Source of the DNA: Helichrysum umbraculigerum
Taxonomy: Eukaryota > Streptophyta > Magnoliopsida > Asterales > Asteraceae
DNA: 64,000 nucleotides
Direction: 5' to 3'
NCBI GenBank assembly: GCA_949592205.1
Contig: CATIUR010000005.1
Location: 92,567,277-92,631,276, forward strand
Part shown: in pieces, positions 1-11,780 of the stretch
How positions within the stretch are numbered: position 1 is the first letter of the stretch
How the letters are laid out: every line of letters begins with the position of its first letter
The notes under the pieces: generated by a model
The model's database searches: none
Seen by the model: only the letters and a program-made list of their open reading frames with translations
Told to the model about the DNA's origin: nothing
Made by a program: the position numbers and the translations under genes

Positions 1-1168
1 ATTTTGATAATGTGATATTGTGATGCTTGACCTGTAGTATCATAATATGTGGATTAAGATTGATTTAGTTGCTAGATTGACGGGATCTAGTGTTGAATGA
101 TTGGGTGGTTAAAGTTGTAGAATTTTCTAATAGCTTGTGATTAGTAGTTTATGATTGTAAGGTTGAGTTGAAATAACTGGTTGCTAAGAATAGATTTTGA
201 TGTCTTACCAGTTTAATAGTATATAAATTCTAACTTGATGGTTAGTTAGAGTTTGAAGACAAATATTAAAGTACTGATAGGTGTACTGGAATGTATAATC
301 ACTAGTGTTGTGATTATTGTTTGAGCAGTAGTTGTTATCGACTTTGATGTTGTTGACAATTGATAGGTAGTAATGAAAGGAATTACAAGTGGAAATAAGT
401 CAATGTAGAGGTTGGTTGATTGTAGGTAAGATTGATTGTAGTACTTTTGTTGATTGAGCAAAGTATTTGTTGATTGTAGTTTTACCTACTGAGTGTGACC
501 TCTGCTTTGCTTATTAAGGTGATATGAATCTGGATTACTTTTAAGTAAAGAATTTCATATGATTGAAATGATATGTGAACATTATAGGTTGTACAAAAGA
601 GCATAGGTATGAAACTTTTGGATGAAAAGCTGACCTAGATTTGAATTTCAGATCTTTGATGGTAAAGACTTAAGATTGTGATCTGTATATTAGACTGATT
701 GTTGGTCGTGAGCTGAATTATATTTCAATGTTGCTAGGTACATTGGGGTTTAATAAACACTATTGTTGGGATATTGTTGCTGCTGTTTTATTGTTAACAG
801 TGATGAACAGTGAGAATAGGTTAAAGATTTTAGCATGTTGCTAATTTCGGGTTGCATAAACCTATTAAGTAATGTTAAGTTTTATTTGTTGATTAAGTGA
901 TTGTAGGTTTCACTTGTTAAAGTAAGTGTTTGTCTATAAGATATATCTGATTGATGATATTGATTAGATGCACTGTATGTGTGCATAGGAAAAGATAGAA
1001 GCATGTACATTTGGATATGTGCATGTGGAAAGAATTCAAACAGTCTAAGTATAGTTGTAAGTTGCTATTGAGGACAAATGTATGTTAAGATATATGTGAT
1101 TATATCACATTAGTTAGATTGATTGAGGTTAGATTTCGGGGACGAAATCTCTTTAAGGGGAGGAGAGT
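1..1168 (+). mobile_element. E1: 3' internal part of a non-coding Ty3/gypsy element
   Basis: AT-rich sequence with no plausible reading frame, running into a polypurine tract and an LTR. Just before the LTR is the gypsy pol-end signature TTTCGGGGACGAAATCT (about 1134-1150), the same one found before the 3' LTRs of E2 and E4 and, in reverse, E3. Around 480-560 the sequence can be aligned by eye to E2 at about 13050-13130 (for example the shared block around AAGTAAAG.ATTTCATAT), so E1 and E2 look like diverged members of one non-autonomous family. The 5' LTR lies outside the window. Lineage (Tekay-derived) is inferred from the LTR ends and signature, not from proteins. Confidence 0.75.
1155..1167 (+). 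other. E1 polypurine tract
   Basis: AAGGGGAGGAGAG lies directly before the LTR start TGTAAC. It would be the plus-strand primer site. The position and purine content fit; no other candidate lies between the pol-end signature and the LTR. Confidence 0.8.
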
Positions 1169-3253
1169 TGTAACATCTTCGAAATGGACCTAGTTGTGTT
1201 ATATTATTTCTTGATTTAAATTAGTATTTAAATGTGTTTAGAAATAATATTGTTTGAACTAGTAGAAATAATTGGAATAGGAGTCGAATATTCCAATGTG
1301 ATAAGTGAATTATTAATTGTTGTAAATTAATATAGTTGACGGTACAATAAAATATTTGGACTAGCAAATGGTTTTCGGGTTCCAGACAATAGATTGAGAT
1401 GGGGTATTAAATTATACCCATATAATTGAAGGCGGTTTGTGAACCGACTATATATTTAGCTTTCTATTTTAGGAAAGTTTCATTAGAAACTTCAAAAACT
1501 CACAGAAACCTTATGAAATCCAACTCAGAAACTTGAAACCTACGAATTGGAGCTATGATTGATTCTAGTTTCACCATTATCATCTTTCAATTCAGTGTTC
1601 CTCAATTGAGAGGTAAGTTTGAATTGAATCAAATAGTTTATAAGTTTTGAATTGATTGATTTGGATTGAAAAACATGAATTTGATGTTAGAACTTCGTTA
1701 TAACTGTTGCATATTGATTATGTGAAGTTATTAAGTGTTTATAACTGTTAGAAAGTGAGTTTGGGCGATTGGGGTGATTAAACCCGTAGGTTAGGGTTTG
1801 ATCAGGGATGAAGATGAGCTGAAAAAGGCTCAAACGCGATCCCAGAACCCTAGCCAGGATCGCGTTCGTTAGTTATAAAAGGAATCGGACGAGTTTTGTT
1901 CTTGGGAACGCGATCCCAAGAATTTGTCCGGATCGCGTTGCTTAGTTATAATTTGTCACAGAATGATTTTACAAAGAGGAACGCGATCCCACCATTGTTT
2001 TCTGGATCGCGTTTGTCAGTACTTTTTGTAAAATTTCAAAAGTGCATAAGTGTTTAGTAGTGATTTTTGCCACGGAAAAATTGACAAATTGTCTTTAAAC
2101 TCCGATTGGGCTGAAATTTACATGGTCACTCGAAAAAGGCCCACTGATCAAAGCTATATACTATAGCCTAGTCAGTTTTTGGACATTCGGGGTCGTTTAG
2201 GGGTCGAAAATGGCATTTTACAGTTTTTGAACCTTATTTCGGGACTTTTTGAGTTTGTTCCGAATTGAACTGTTGTTTGGTGTGATCTTAGGGATCACCT
2301 GATACAGGTAATTATGTTATGATTGTGTAACGATGTTAATTACCTAAGTATTATCAGTTGATACAAGTTACTAACTCATTGTTTATTGATTGTATTCTCA
2401 GATGTGGAGAAGGCTCAGTAATATTAGACTTCTGAGCTCGCTGCTGAGGTGTCGGTGAGTGGATCTGTAACCTCAGTGTGATTTAGTTGTAATGATTTGA
2501 TTTACAACAAGTAATTTATAGTATTACTTTGATATGATGAATCTGTTGAGATATCTTGCCATGTTAGTGTGGTGGTTTGCTTACTTGGCTGTTTGAGCTA
2601 GTATGTAAGATTCTGAGGTCAACTTGACTTGACAGTTGGACTTGGTTGTTATTGTAGACGACAGGAGATCTTGAAACTTGAAATGTTGGTTTATAGATCT
2701 AGGTCGTGTGTAATTAACAACTGGTTACCGGTAATTCTGTATAAGCCAATACAGATGATTGATAAGAGTTCCTTGAGTACCAAACCGGTATTAGGGTGTC
2801 TCAGGAGCCACCGGTCCTCATGACGGTTGATAATGCTTGATTAGAAGTTGTGTGAATTAGTGATTGATTGATTTTCTGTTTATTGTTAATTTGATGTAAA
2901 CAGATTGTTATGCTAAGCTGTACTGTTGCTTATAGTTTCATTCACTTAGCTTTATGCTAACCCCACCACAGTTCTTCCTGCAGGTTAAATTGATGGGACA
3001 TATCGGGCAGGGCAGGAAGTAGTTTGGAACTGAAGGAATGTTTGACAGGCTGTTACTCTGATGTTATTTTGATAACTAAAGTAATGTTTTGAATTATATA
3101 ACACCGAGTTTGTTGAAATGTCAGGTGTAATAAGTTTGAAAAAGTTTATTGACATTTTACGTAATGTAAAACATTGATAGTATGTTTTGAAATATACGCT
3201 TCCGAGTCGCAATTATTTTAATAATTGTTTATAATTAAACGAGGGGTGTTATA
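1169..3253 (+). repeat. 3' LTR of E1 (2085 bp)
   Basis: Starts TGTAAC after the polypurine tract and ends GAGGGGTGTTATA, the same end as the E2 LTRs. The right flank ATAAT (3254-3258) is the expected target duplication, but its left partner is outside the window. The 3' third resembles the E2 LTR (for example TATTCTCAGATGTG at about 2393-2406 and at 8868-8881). The middle differs and carries its own hairpin array, followed by a block shared with S1 and with the inside of E2 (about 2100-2230). Confidence 0.85.
1832..2013. repeat. Three paired AACGCGATCC / GGATCGCGTT hairpin units in the E1 LTR
   Basis: Left arms are at 1833-1842, 1907-1916 and 1980-1989. Reverse-complement right arms are at 1857-1866, 1930-1939 and 2004-2013. 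Each pair is a perfect 10-bp inverted repeat with a 13-14 nt loop, and the units recur about every 73-74 bp. This is a tandem array of potential stem-loops specific to this LTR family. Confidence 0.9.
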
Positions 3254-3257
3254 ATAA

Positions 3258-4358
3258 TTATCTTACCCTGCATACCAACCATACGAGAGTTCTAACTTGA
3301 GAGATATGCCAACAGCTTATCTCAGCAGTAATGCTACTCTTTCTCCCTCTTACAACCCACTTGAACAATTATTAAAAGAAATGGATGATATGTTTAAAAG
3401 ATTCATTGATAGGCTACAAACACCAGTCCAAGTGAGTAGTAATGGAATTAGGGATCAAGTTACAACTGATTATAGGTTACAGAAAGATGATAGGCACTCA
3501 CACACCACGTCTACTACAACGAATGATTCAGACTTTCATTCTCATTAGTCTGGTTGCAAAACTCCTTCAAACCCTTTACCTACCCAATATTCTAAATCCT
3601 CACTTTCACCCATTCTCAACCTATCTACATCCGAGACCGATGAGGAGTTCATTCTAGAGGAACTTTCCGAGTCATTGCAATTTGAAACTCTTGGCTGGAG
3701 TAACGAGGATGACGAGGTAGACGAAGAGATAGAGATAGATAGCCCGGAGATGGAGATTTACATAGAAGACCCAGCGTTAGAAGGACCGGAGGAATACGCA
3801 CCAACTCTGAGAAGTGATCTCATTCCAATTCAAACCGACGTGGTTGATAACATTCCGCAACAAGTTGTGGTTGACACTGTCCCACTTATCTTCCCAAATG
3901 AATCACCCCCTGATCTATTTGAACCTTCAAATGCCATAGAACCTGTCACCCAAGTAGTCGATGAGAATGCTGCTACAAGATTGGAGACAAAAACGGATAC
4001 TATCCCACCTCCATGCCCAACGTACAACACTATCATTAACCAAAAGACCATAGGAAGCAAGGTGGGTTCTGCGTCATGGTTTCCCTTCAAACCATCTCTC
4101 CACCATAAAATGTCTTATACACCATTGAGAGATGAGGATTCCTTCGACCAACCCATTCTGACAATCCTACCCAAGGAGGTGCTAGAAGTTGAGAGATTTG
4201 CGATACCCCGGCTAGAACAACTCCCTCACTTCGAAACATATCCTTATATTGGACATACCCTGGCCTTAATCTGCTTTAACCTTTTAGGTATATACCAATA
4301 TTACCACTTGTGTCTACTGATGGATGCAAGAAAACCGCTAGGATTGCCTGAGAAATAA
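3258..4358 (+). pseudogene. Broken retroelement ORF with acidic middle and hydrophobic C-terminal segment
   Basis: One frame is open from the E1 insertion point to a stop at 4358, broken only by an in-frame TAG at 3546-3548. E1 removed its upstream part. The first piece contains PLEQLLKEMDDMFKRF, a helical segment of the sort seen near the end of plant gypsy Gag proteins (a weak resemblance). The middle is strongly acidic (around 3690-3800). Near the C-terminus is a hydrophobic stretch (about 4242-4320) that could be a membrane segment, then a short basic tail. It could be a gag tail fused to spacer, or the extra ORF that Athila/Tat elements carry between pol and the 3' LTR. I do not recognise the protein. 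There is no protease, RT or integrase motif. Confidence 0.45.
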
Positions 4359-4401
4359 TGCTAGAGTCAAGCTAGAGACTCGAACAAAAACAAGCGCTTC
4401 T

Positions 4402-4415
4402 CGGGAGGCAACCCG
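4402..4415 (+). other. CGGGAGGCAACCCG motif downstream of the broken ORF
   Basis: A short imperfect hairpin (CGGG...CCCG) preceded by GCGCTTCT. As I recall, a closely similar GCGCTTCT-GGGAGGCAACCC string follows the coding region in Athila-type elements, which is the main reason for that lineage call. Confidence 0.5.
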
Positions 4416-5862
4416 TGTCTAACATAGTTTCGGTAATAGTAGTTAAATAGGAAGCTATTACAATAAGTAGAAGATGATACCCTAAAATGAATGTTCCAAG
4501 TTTTCTATTTTTATGAACAAAATAGGATGGTTTGCGAAATTACTTCATTAAAAGTCAAATTTTTGTCAAACCTTAAAACTTCCTACTCCCACTTGTTTGA
4601 ACTCTATTGCAACATTCAATTTTTACCATTGTCTAAAATCTCAAGTTCTTAATATCCCTTCACTCACAAACTTTGGAAACCTACTAGAATGAGGATTAGG
4701 AACCTTAGTCACCTTAAACACCATTCACATATTTCGAGCATTGGAGGTACTTACATATATTTCTGTAAGCATACATATAAGATCCTTAAATGATTCATCT
4801 GAAAACCTGATTTATATGCTAATATGCGTATTATGCTCGAACTCGTTTAAAAATATGTGCTTTGGAAATCTCTATACTTGGTTACCTGATTTAAATGCTC
4901 ATGCTAGTGTTTCCATATCTGCTATTTGTGTTGCGGTGAAATTATTGGCAACTAACACTTTTTGTGTGGGATTAGACTCCAAGTCATACACTGGTTTGTT
5001 TCATCTACAAAGCATTTACTTTGATAGGTTCTTTGCAAACAAGTGAATCTATGATTTGGAGAATAATCACTCGTTTGTTAAATCACGTTTGTTTGTTCTA
5101 CTTGTACAAATGCCTAACAAACAGGGACTGATGCCTATGGATAAAGAATCTTCAAGAATAATGGAAAGAAGACAAGGGGAGCTTACGGTTCATTGAGTAT
5201 GGGAATCTTTGGAGCATTGCTTTGCAGGGGATAAGAGATGACACTTCTAGACACGAAGATGATTTCTAGTTATCTATGACTAGTTCATCAAGTTAATCAG
5301 CTTAATACTCATCATATGCGCCCACAAATTCCAAAATCCTATATCTAAACCTTACCACATAATGGAACCCAAAACTATCACTACCATCCACATCACCATA
5401 CCCACCCCACATTCACCCATCCATCCACCCTTTCACACGTACAACCATTACCATCAGGGACCATTCATGTGAAGGAATAGATACGGGATTAAATTGGAAG
5501 CTGAAGATCTCAGCCGATAAAAGAACAACATTAGATTCATTACATCAGTTTGTCGGTGAAAATCTAGGGTTATCAAACATTTGGTGCTTCTTGGCTGATC
5601 CTGCTTGTGTCGGTGGGTGGCATCACTTCACATTATTTTCTACAATCTATCCTTTTCGTCTTAGTTATTTTCGAGAGAAGTTGGTGATTTGAGTGGATGT
5701 TGAATGACAAAAAGGATCCAAGAGATGACGAGCATTCAAGGAAGAAACCGTGGAGCCAAAGGCAGACAAATAAAGCATACACAACTGCGGACCATGAAAC
5801 TTAAACACATCTCTGAAAGGAGCGTGGACTATCTTCTTCCGAAACTCGCACGTGCCGAAGAT

Positions 5863-6359
5863 CTAAGTGTGGGATCTCAACCCGCACTGCAACCACTTAG
5901 CAAGAATCGTCTCCAAATCTTTAAACACTAAAGTGTGGGATTCACCAAAAAGAATCTCCACTTACATGATCGAACGATTCTCTGCTAAGTCTGGATACAA
6001 GGCATTGTGCACCAGATCGACACGTCCAAAGCTGAACCGCTCTTCATGGAATCAGATGATCAAAGACCCACTTCATCTCCTCTCACTTATCGATCTCAGC
6101 TTCATAACGACAATCGTCATCTGGGGAGTTTCTTAACCTTCACTCCGCTTTCATGATTTTATTTTGCTTTGTTAGCTGTTAAAATACAAAGTAATCTATA
6201 GCATATCCTAAAGCTTATCACTAAGTGTGGGATTCCAGCCCATTACATACACTTGAGTAACATTTTCTATATGTTCAAACTCTAAGTGTGGGATTATACT
6301 TTACAGTACAATCTCAACTCAAGAGAACATTAGGGACAATGTTCCTCTAAGTCTGGGAT
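5863..6359 (+). repeat. Five dispersed copies of the polypurine-like motif CTAAGTGTGGGAT
   Basis: Copies start near 5863, 5928 (with one extra A), 6221, 6282 and 6347 (CTAAGTCTGGGAT). The sixth copy, at about 16198-16210, sits directly before the 3' LTR and is the likely true polypurine tract. The internal copies therefore look like duplicated primer-site sequence in the non-coding 3' region. Confidence 0.75.
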
Positions 6360-7062
6360 AGCAGGTATAGAATACCTTGGATTGGATGTTTACAAATTTT
6401 TATGTCCGAATAGCTCAACTCATAAAATGTTCCTCAAAATTTTCAAATTTTTTAACAAAACTAATAAAGTATGGGCCAAATCATTCGATTAGCTCTGCTA
6501 TTTTTGAGTTATAATATCTCTCAGGAGGAACCATTTCTAATATGAGTCAGTTATTCAGGAATATTAGGGAAATTAAGGTAGAAATTTCTTAAATAAGTAG
6601 TGATAATCTAAAAGGAGCATGGCTAGGTACATACAAACCATATTTGCAGTGAGGTTTTGAGCCTTGTTCATTTCTTGTGTGTGCCGATGCTAGTATGTCT
6701 AAATTAGAACTTGTTCCTGACATACGTTTCGAGACCACATTGGTGAGTACCGTACGCGGTATAGGTGCAATTAAATGATCTCGACATTCCTTAGGATTTA
6801 ACCCATTTTTACATACCTTTTCAAGCCCAAAACCCTTCCGATACTCATTTTCGGTATCGATGATCCACCTAGAAAACCCTGTTGAGCCTAAACCTTTCGT
6901 TTCTTCAAAACCCTACATTTTTAACCCACTTATCCAAAACTTTCCAACAACTTATCTTAGAATTTCTGAGGATTATGAAAAACATCTTGAAGAATCTTCT
7001 TCTGAATTGATCTACTCCTTCGTGTTCACCAAAATTGAAGAAAATCAAAGGTGCGAAAAATT

Positions 7063-7229
7063 GGCACCAGAAGAAAAGACTCGAAGAAGTCAGTGATAAG
7101 AAAGAAAAGATTTCAGAAAGAAAAGCAAAGAAAAATATCCTTGGAAGTTCTCTGGCGAAGAAGTTCTGAAGAAAGAAAAAGAAAAAAAAAAGCAGAAAAA
7201 TAAAGAAAAGAAAAAGAAAAGTAAATAAA
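7063..7229 (+). repeat. Purine-rich A/G tract
   Basis: Nearly all A and G, with runs such as GAAAGAAAAAG. It lies in the non-coding 3' region of the outer element. The lysine/glutamate-rich frames it creates are low-complexity artefacts. Confidence 0.7.
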
Positions 7230-7507
7230 GCTAAGTGCTTCAAAGTATCAATCGTTCAAAGAAAGATCCGATAGAAGACGAGTAGCTAGTACTTCCGTTC
7301 TATAATAAGTTTTTCATGATTCTTAGGATGCCTAAGATAAGCAACCCTTTCAACCAAAAATCACCACTATCCATACCCCTTAACCCTCACAAACATTACA
7401 ACCCACTTGAATGTCTTAGAATAATTAGCGCCGTCCTCTTCCTAAGTGGTGGAGATCCGATTCTCGACCAAGCTTATGATGATAAGTGCTGCATGACTGA
7501 CTTTTTG

Positions 7508-9750
7508 TGTAACACCCAGTATTTGGGTCTAGTAGTATTTAATATTTTCTGACTGTGAATTATTATTAAGTGTGTCAGAAAATAGGTGTGCTGCATTATT
7601 TGAAAATAAATGAGTAAAAGAGTCGAATAATTTATTGTGACTAATAAATTATTGAGTGTTTTAATTTTATTTAGTTGACGGTAAAATAAAATAATGTTTC
7701 CCCGCAAATGGTTTTTAAGTTCCAGACTATGATAAGTACGGGGAATGAAAATTTACCAATTATATGGTACACTCCATATTTGAGTCGGTGTTTATTTTTA
7801 AACATATCTATATACACATATACATACATACGATCATATATACATACATACATGAAAACTAAACCCTAAATCCTTGAGGAATCATCAAATGGAAGCCATC
7901 AAATTCGAATTCAAGGTTCAAGAACATGGATTATCATTTCCCAACCCTCCTAATCATCTTGTAAGTTATCAATTCTTGAATTATATGAACCCTAGAATTT
8001 GGGGTTTTTAGTATTATTGATTTTAATACGAAATTAAACTTTGAAATGGTGAAATTAATGTTACCTAAGTTTATTAATGATGGTGAGTAACATGATTTGA
8101 GCTAGAGTTTAGGAATTGATTGAGGGTTCTTGATGCTAATGATGATTAGGGTAAAAGTTGTTTGATTAAGGTGAAATCAAGACTTGTAATCATGATAGAG
8201 TTGTTAGTTGATGATTATTTCATGATTATAAGTTAAACCCTATGTTAGATACGATATAAATGAATGATGATCATGAGTTAAGATATGGGTTAGTTGATAA
8301 TTTATGAATTAAAGATTGTAATCATGTTATAATGATTAGTTGATGCTTAAATGATGATTAGTATCTAAACCCTAAGCTAGAAATGGAAAAATTAAATGAT
8401 GATCATGAAGAAAGTTTGGGTTTAGTTAATTATTCATGAAGTAAAGTTTGTGGTTATGTGAGGCTTGTTGATTTATGTTTAATACATGATTATAATCTAA
8501 GCCTAACATTTGATTGAAGAAAATGATTATGTGTTCTTGAGGTTAATGATGAATTTGATGATGATCATGGATTATATGATCAAATTAGCATTGGTTATAG
8601 CTAAGAACACATAATTGATGATTAAAGATGATTGTGTGAATTTAATTGTTAAGTATTCATTAGAATTGTAGTTTTGATGAATTAGTGATATTTGAGGTTA
8701 ATAACCTTGGTGATGGTTTAACCATGTTGATTAGTAATAATTGAAGTAGATTAAGAGTGATGTTATGATTATAACTTGTTAAGTGAGTTTGAGTTATGTT
8801 GTTAATATTGGAATAATGTTGTATAAATCTTGAGATAAGTGACTAACTTGTATCATTCTACTGTATTCTCAGATGTGCAGAAGACTCAGTGATATTAGAA
8901 TACTGAGTGGATGCCTGAGGTGGTCGGTGAGTGGATCTCTAATCCTCAGCTTAACTTGGTTGTAACAAGTTTGGTTACAACAAGTAATGTATTATTACTT
9001 TATTAGTTGCATTGATGATTATGTTGATAGTAATAATACTGTTGATATGTTGCCTAGTTGAATATGTGACTTGTTGATTACGTGATCACTTGAATTAATT
9101 GGCCTTCGGGCATCAGTTGTTGGCCTTCGGGCATCAGTTGTTAATGAGGCAACGAGTTGTTGAACTGTTGGTTGGGCTAGTTGGTTATCTAAAGTTTAAC
9201 ACACCTCCTGTGTTAGTTGAAGATAATCACTAGCTATCGGTCTCGTCCGTATGGCCATACGGTTAGGTTGGATAAGTGTTCTTGGGGAGCCACCCGGGTT
9301 TATGGTTATCCCCAGAGCCGCCGATCCTCATTATGGTGTTGTTGATTAGTTGAACTGATGTATTGTTGATTTGTTGTATGGTGTACTTGCTTGTTTAGTG
9401 TTAAGTGTTGTACACAAAGTTGTTGAGCTAAGTTAGGCTGTTGATTAGTTATCTGCTCACTTAGCGTTATGCTAATCCCCCACATTATCACTTCTTGCAG
9501 GTTTCGGTTAGAATAATGGGTGTGCAAGAAGTTGGGCTGAAGGAATGTTTGACCACGAGGCATTACTCTGATAATGGATTTGTATAATATAATGTTTTAA
9601 AATGTTTTATATAACACCTCGGTTGAAGAAATTGTGTTTTGAAAAGGTTGAATTTTATTAGTTGATAAAACTATGTAATTTAACACTATCTATTTGGACT
9701 TACGCTTCCGATTGACTATATTTAAATTAGTATAAATGAGGGGTGTTATA
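7508..9750 (+). repeat. 5' LTR of E2
   Basis: Starts TGTAACACCC and ends GGGTGTTATA (TG...TA ends). It contains a direct duplication of a roughly 20-bp GGCCTTCGGGCATCAG unit near 9100-9141 and a perfect 16-bp palindrome CCGTATGGCCATACGG at 9247-9262. It has no open frame of interest. Confidence 0.93.
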
Positions 9751-9753
9751 AGT

Positions 9754-9765
9754 TGGTATCAGAGC
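9754..9765 (+). other. E2 primer-binding site
   Basis: TGGTATCAGAGC, three bases after the 5' LTR. It is complementary to the 3' end of initiator methionine tRNA, the usual primer for plant LTR retrotransposons. Confidence 0.92.
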
Positions 9766-11424
9766 ATAGGTTTGGGTGAATTGAACATTGCAATGTGTTC
9801 AATCCCAAATCTATGGTAGTGTCAAGTCAAACATTCCAGGGGTGGGGATTAGAGGTTGTATGAGAAAGTTGTTATTGAATGTGTACTAACCTATAATCAG
9901 TTGCAAGATTGTTGTTTTGGTTGCAGAGAAGGAGGAATATGAGGAACCGAATGGTATTCTCAATGATTCCTCAATACTCGTGGGCCTAAATGTATCAGGT
10001 ACTTTTCGATAAGCTTAATGTATTTAATTAAGCTTGAATTGTTTATTTGCTACGGTATGAGTAGTAGTAAAATTAATCGAGTTAGACTAATATGAATCCC
10101 AAGTTGTGAGTCGTTGATGATTATTACTTGTTAATAAGATGATAGAAATATTAATGGTTAATTTTGAATGAACTTGAAGTAATTGAATTGTGTAGATACA
10201 TTGTTGAATAAGGTGTAATAGTTGTATTATGTGGAATTAATTGTGTCTACAATATGAAATTGAAATATGAAATCGGTTGTATGAATTGTTATGTGAAATA
10301 ATAATTTTTGGAAGTAATATGATTAGCAAAGTTGATATGACTCCATGTAGTGAAATGAGATGTTGGAATATCCCAATTGAAGTAATATGGAGTTGTATTG
10401 ATGTTCAAATTAGAAGGTGTCCATTAATTGAATTGGTGTGACTCGCTATAGTGAAATTAATGGGATGTTGGTATTCTCCATTAATAGGGTTGGAGTCGTT
10501 TGGTTGTGTGAAGTAGAAAGTGTCTATTGATTGAAAGGTATGCATTTGATTTGGAAAGGTCAAAGTGAATATGGTTGTGTCAAACTTGATGATAGTTGTG
10601 TTATAAAGTAATAAATGTGACTAAATGTTTATGTGTTTAACATTGATCATGAGTGTGATTAAATTATGATCTAAGTACTAAAAGTGGTGTAGTAGAAAGT
10701 CAAAGTGGTCAACAAGGTTTAGTATGCGTTGACAAGTTTGGAAAAAGTTAAAGTTGAAACCTTGTTGTAATTATTATAAACATGATGATTTTAATGTGAA
10801 TTGGTGTTTTGAAAGTTAAAATGTGACACCAATAATGAAAATGAAGTTGTTTGACTTGGTAAAGTTAAAGAAGCGTGAATTAGTTGTTAGAATAGTGATT
10901 ACATGGGCGGAAACCCAAACGGGTCGTTAAAGTGCCCAAATGGGTCACTTGATGGTAATATGGTTAAAATGAGTGTTGGTTCAAGTATAATGAATGCCAA
11001 TGTGACTTTAAGTCATAAATATAGTAGTAAAGTGTATAGAAAGTGTTATGGTATTCAAAATGGTTAAAATTGGTGAAAGTGTCCAATTGGACACTCAAAC
11101 GGGTCAAAGAGTCCAAACCATAGTAGAATGAGTATATGAAAGTGATGAATATGCCCACACGTCACAAATGTATATAGGAACATGTTGGCAAAGGGTTGAA
11201 GTCAGAAACCTAGCCATTTGGAATATGGCGTGTCAACGAAAATGGTTAAAATGGTCCAAAATGAGTCATACGTTCGTTTCTCGTAAAACGTGAATTTTGA
11301 AAAAGTGTAAAACTGAAAAAGTTTCATTTTGATCATATGAACATGCCTGCAAAATTTCAGACCCTAACTCTTTACGGTTTAGGAGATATGCTCGTTGGAA
11401 ATTCGGAAAACTGCACGTAATTTC

Positions 11425-11780
11425 GGCTCAGAAGCTCAGCAGATCGGCTGTAGGTAGGGAGCCGATCGGCTATGTGATCCCAGCCGAACGGCTATATAAA
11501 GCCGAACGGCTAACATAGAGCAAATAGTCAACAGAAAATTTTTGGGACGAAAATGGTGTGAAATTTGACAAGTATAACAGGGTCGCGGATAGGTGACAAA
11601 ATTTTTAACTTGGATTGGGTTGAAATTCACTTGGTCACTCAAAAACGGCCCAATGATCAATGCTATATTATATAGCCCTGTCAGTTTTCGGCACTTCGGG
11701 GTCGTTTGGGGCCCGAAAATCGCGTTTTATTGTTTTTCGGACCGTAGTTTGAACTTTTAGCTTACGTTTTGTATTGGGCT
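11425..11780 (+). repeat. LTR-like block with AGCCGATCGGCT palindromes inside E2
   Basis: Between 11434 and 11510 there are four copies or variants of AGCC-GA-(T/A)-CGGCT, including a perfect AGCCGATCGGCT. Next, at about 11610-11740, comes a block with GGTCACTC, GATCAA.GCTATAT, TAGCC.(A/T)GTCAGTTTT and TTCGGGGTCGTTT. The same block is inside the E1 LTR (about 2110-2210) and, more diverged, the S1 LTR (about 43390-43500). In E2 it is internal, not in the LTRs. Confidence 0.8.

Larger units (their letters stand above)
3254..7507 (+). mobile_element. Internal remnant of an old Athila/Tat-like Ty3/gypsy element (left part)
   Basis: The part of the outer element between E1 and E2. Together with 15904-16214 and the LTR at 16215-18780 it forms the 3' half of one element. 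Evidence: a broken reading frame at 3258-4358, the motif CGGGAGGCAACCCG after it, repeated copies of a polypurine-like motif, and continuity across E2 by the TTTTG target duplication. From about 4360 to 7507 no convincing coding frame is visible. Short open frames near 5704-6136 and 6860-7096 match nothing I recognise. The lineage rests on the motif set and the TGATGTGAC...GTCACATCA LTR ends, so it is tentative. Confidence 0.6.

Noticed and set aside
4741..5046. 101-codon plus-strand frame in the outer element
   Set aside because: No domain and ordinary AT-rich codon make-up; lies in the non-coding 3' region among decoy polypurine motifs.
6905..7243. 112-codon Phe/Leu-rich minus-strand frame
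   Set aside because: Antisense of an A/G-rich tract; hydrophobic low complexity only.
7671..9563. Minus-strand open frames repeated at 7671-7853/13819-14001 and 9306-9563/15454-15711
   Set aside because: They repeat only because both E2 LTRs are identical. Low-complexity composition, no known domain, antisense to the element.
9754..9765. tRNA-like strings TGGTATCAGAGC (also near 30785, 40173, 57783)
   Set aside because: Each sits at the inner edge of an LTR, so they are primer-binding sites; no tRNA cloverleaf surrounds them.
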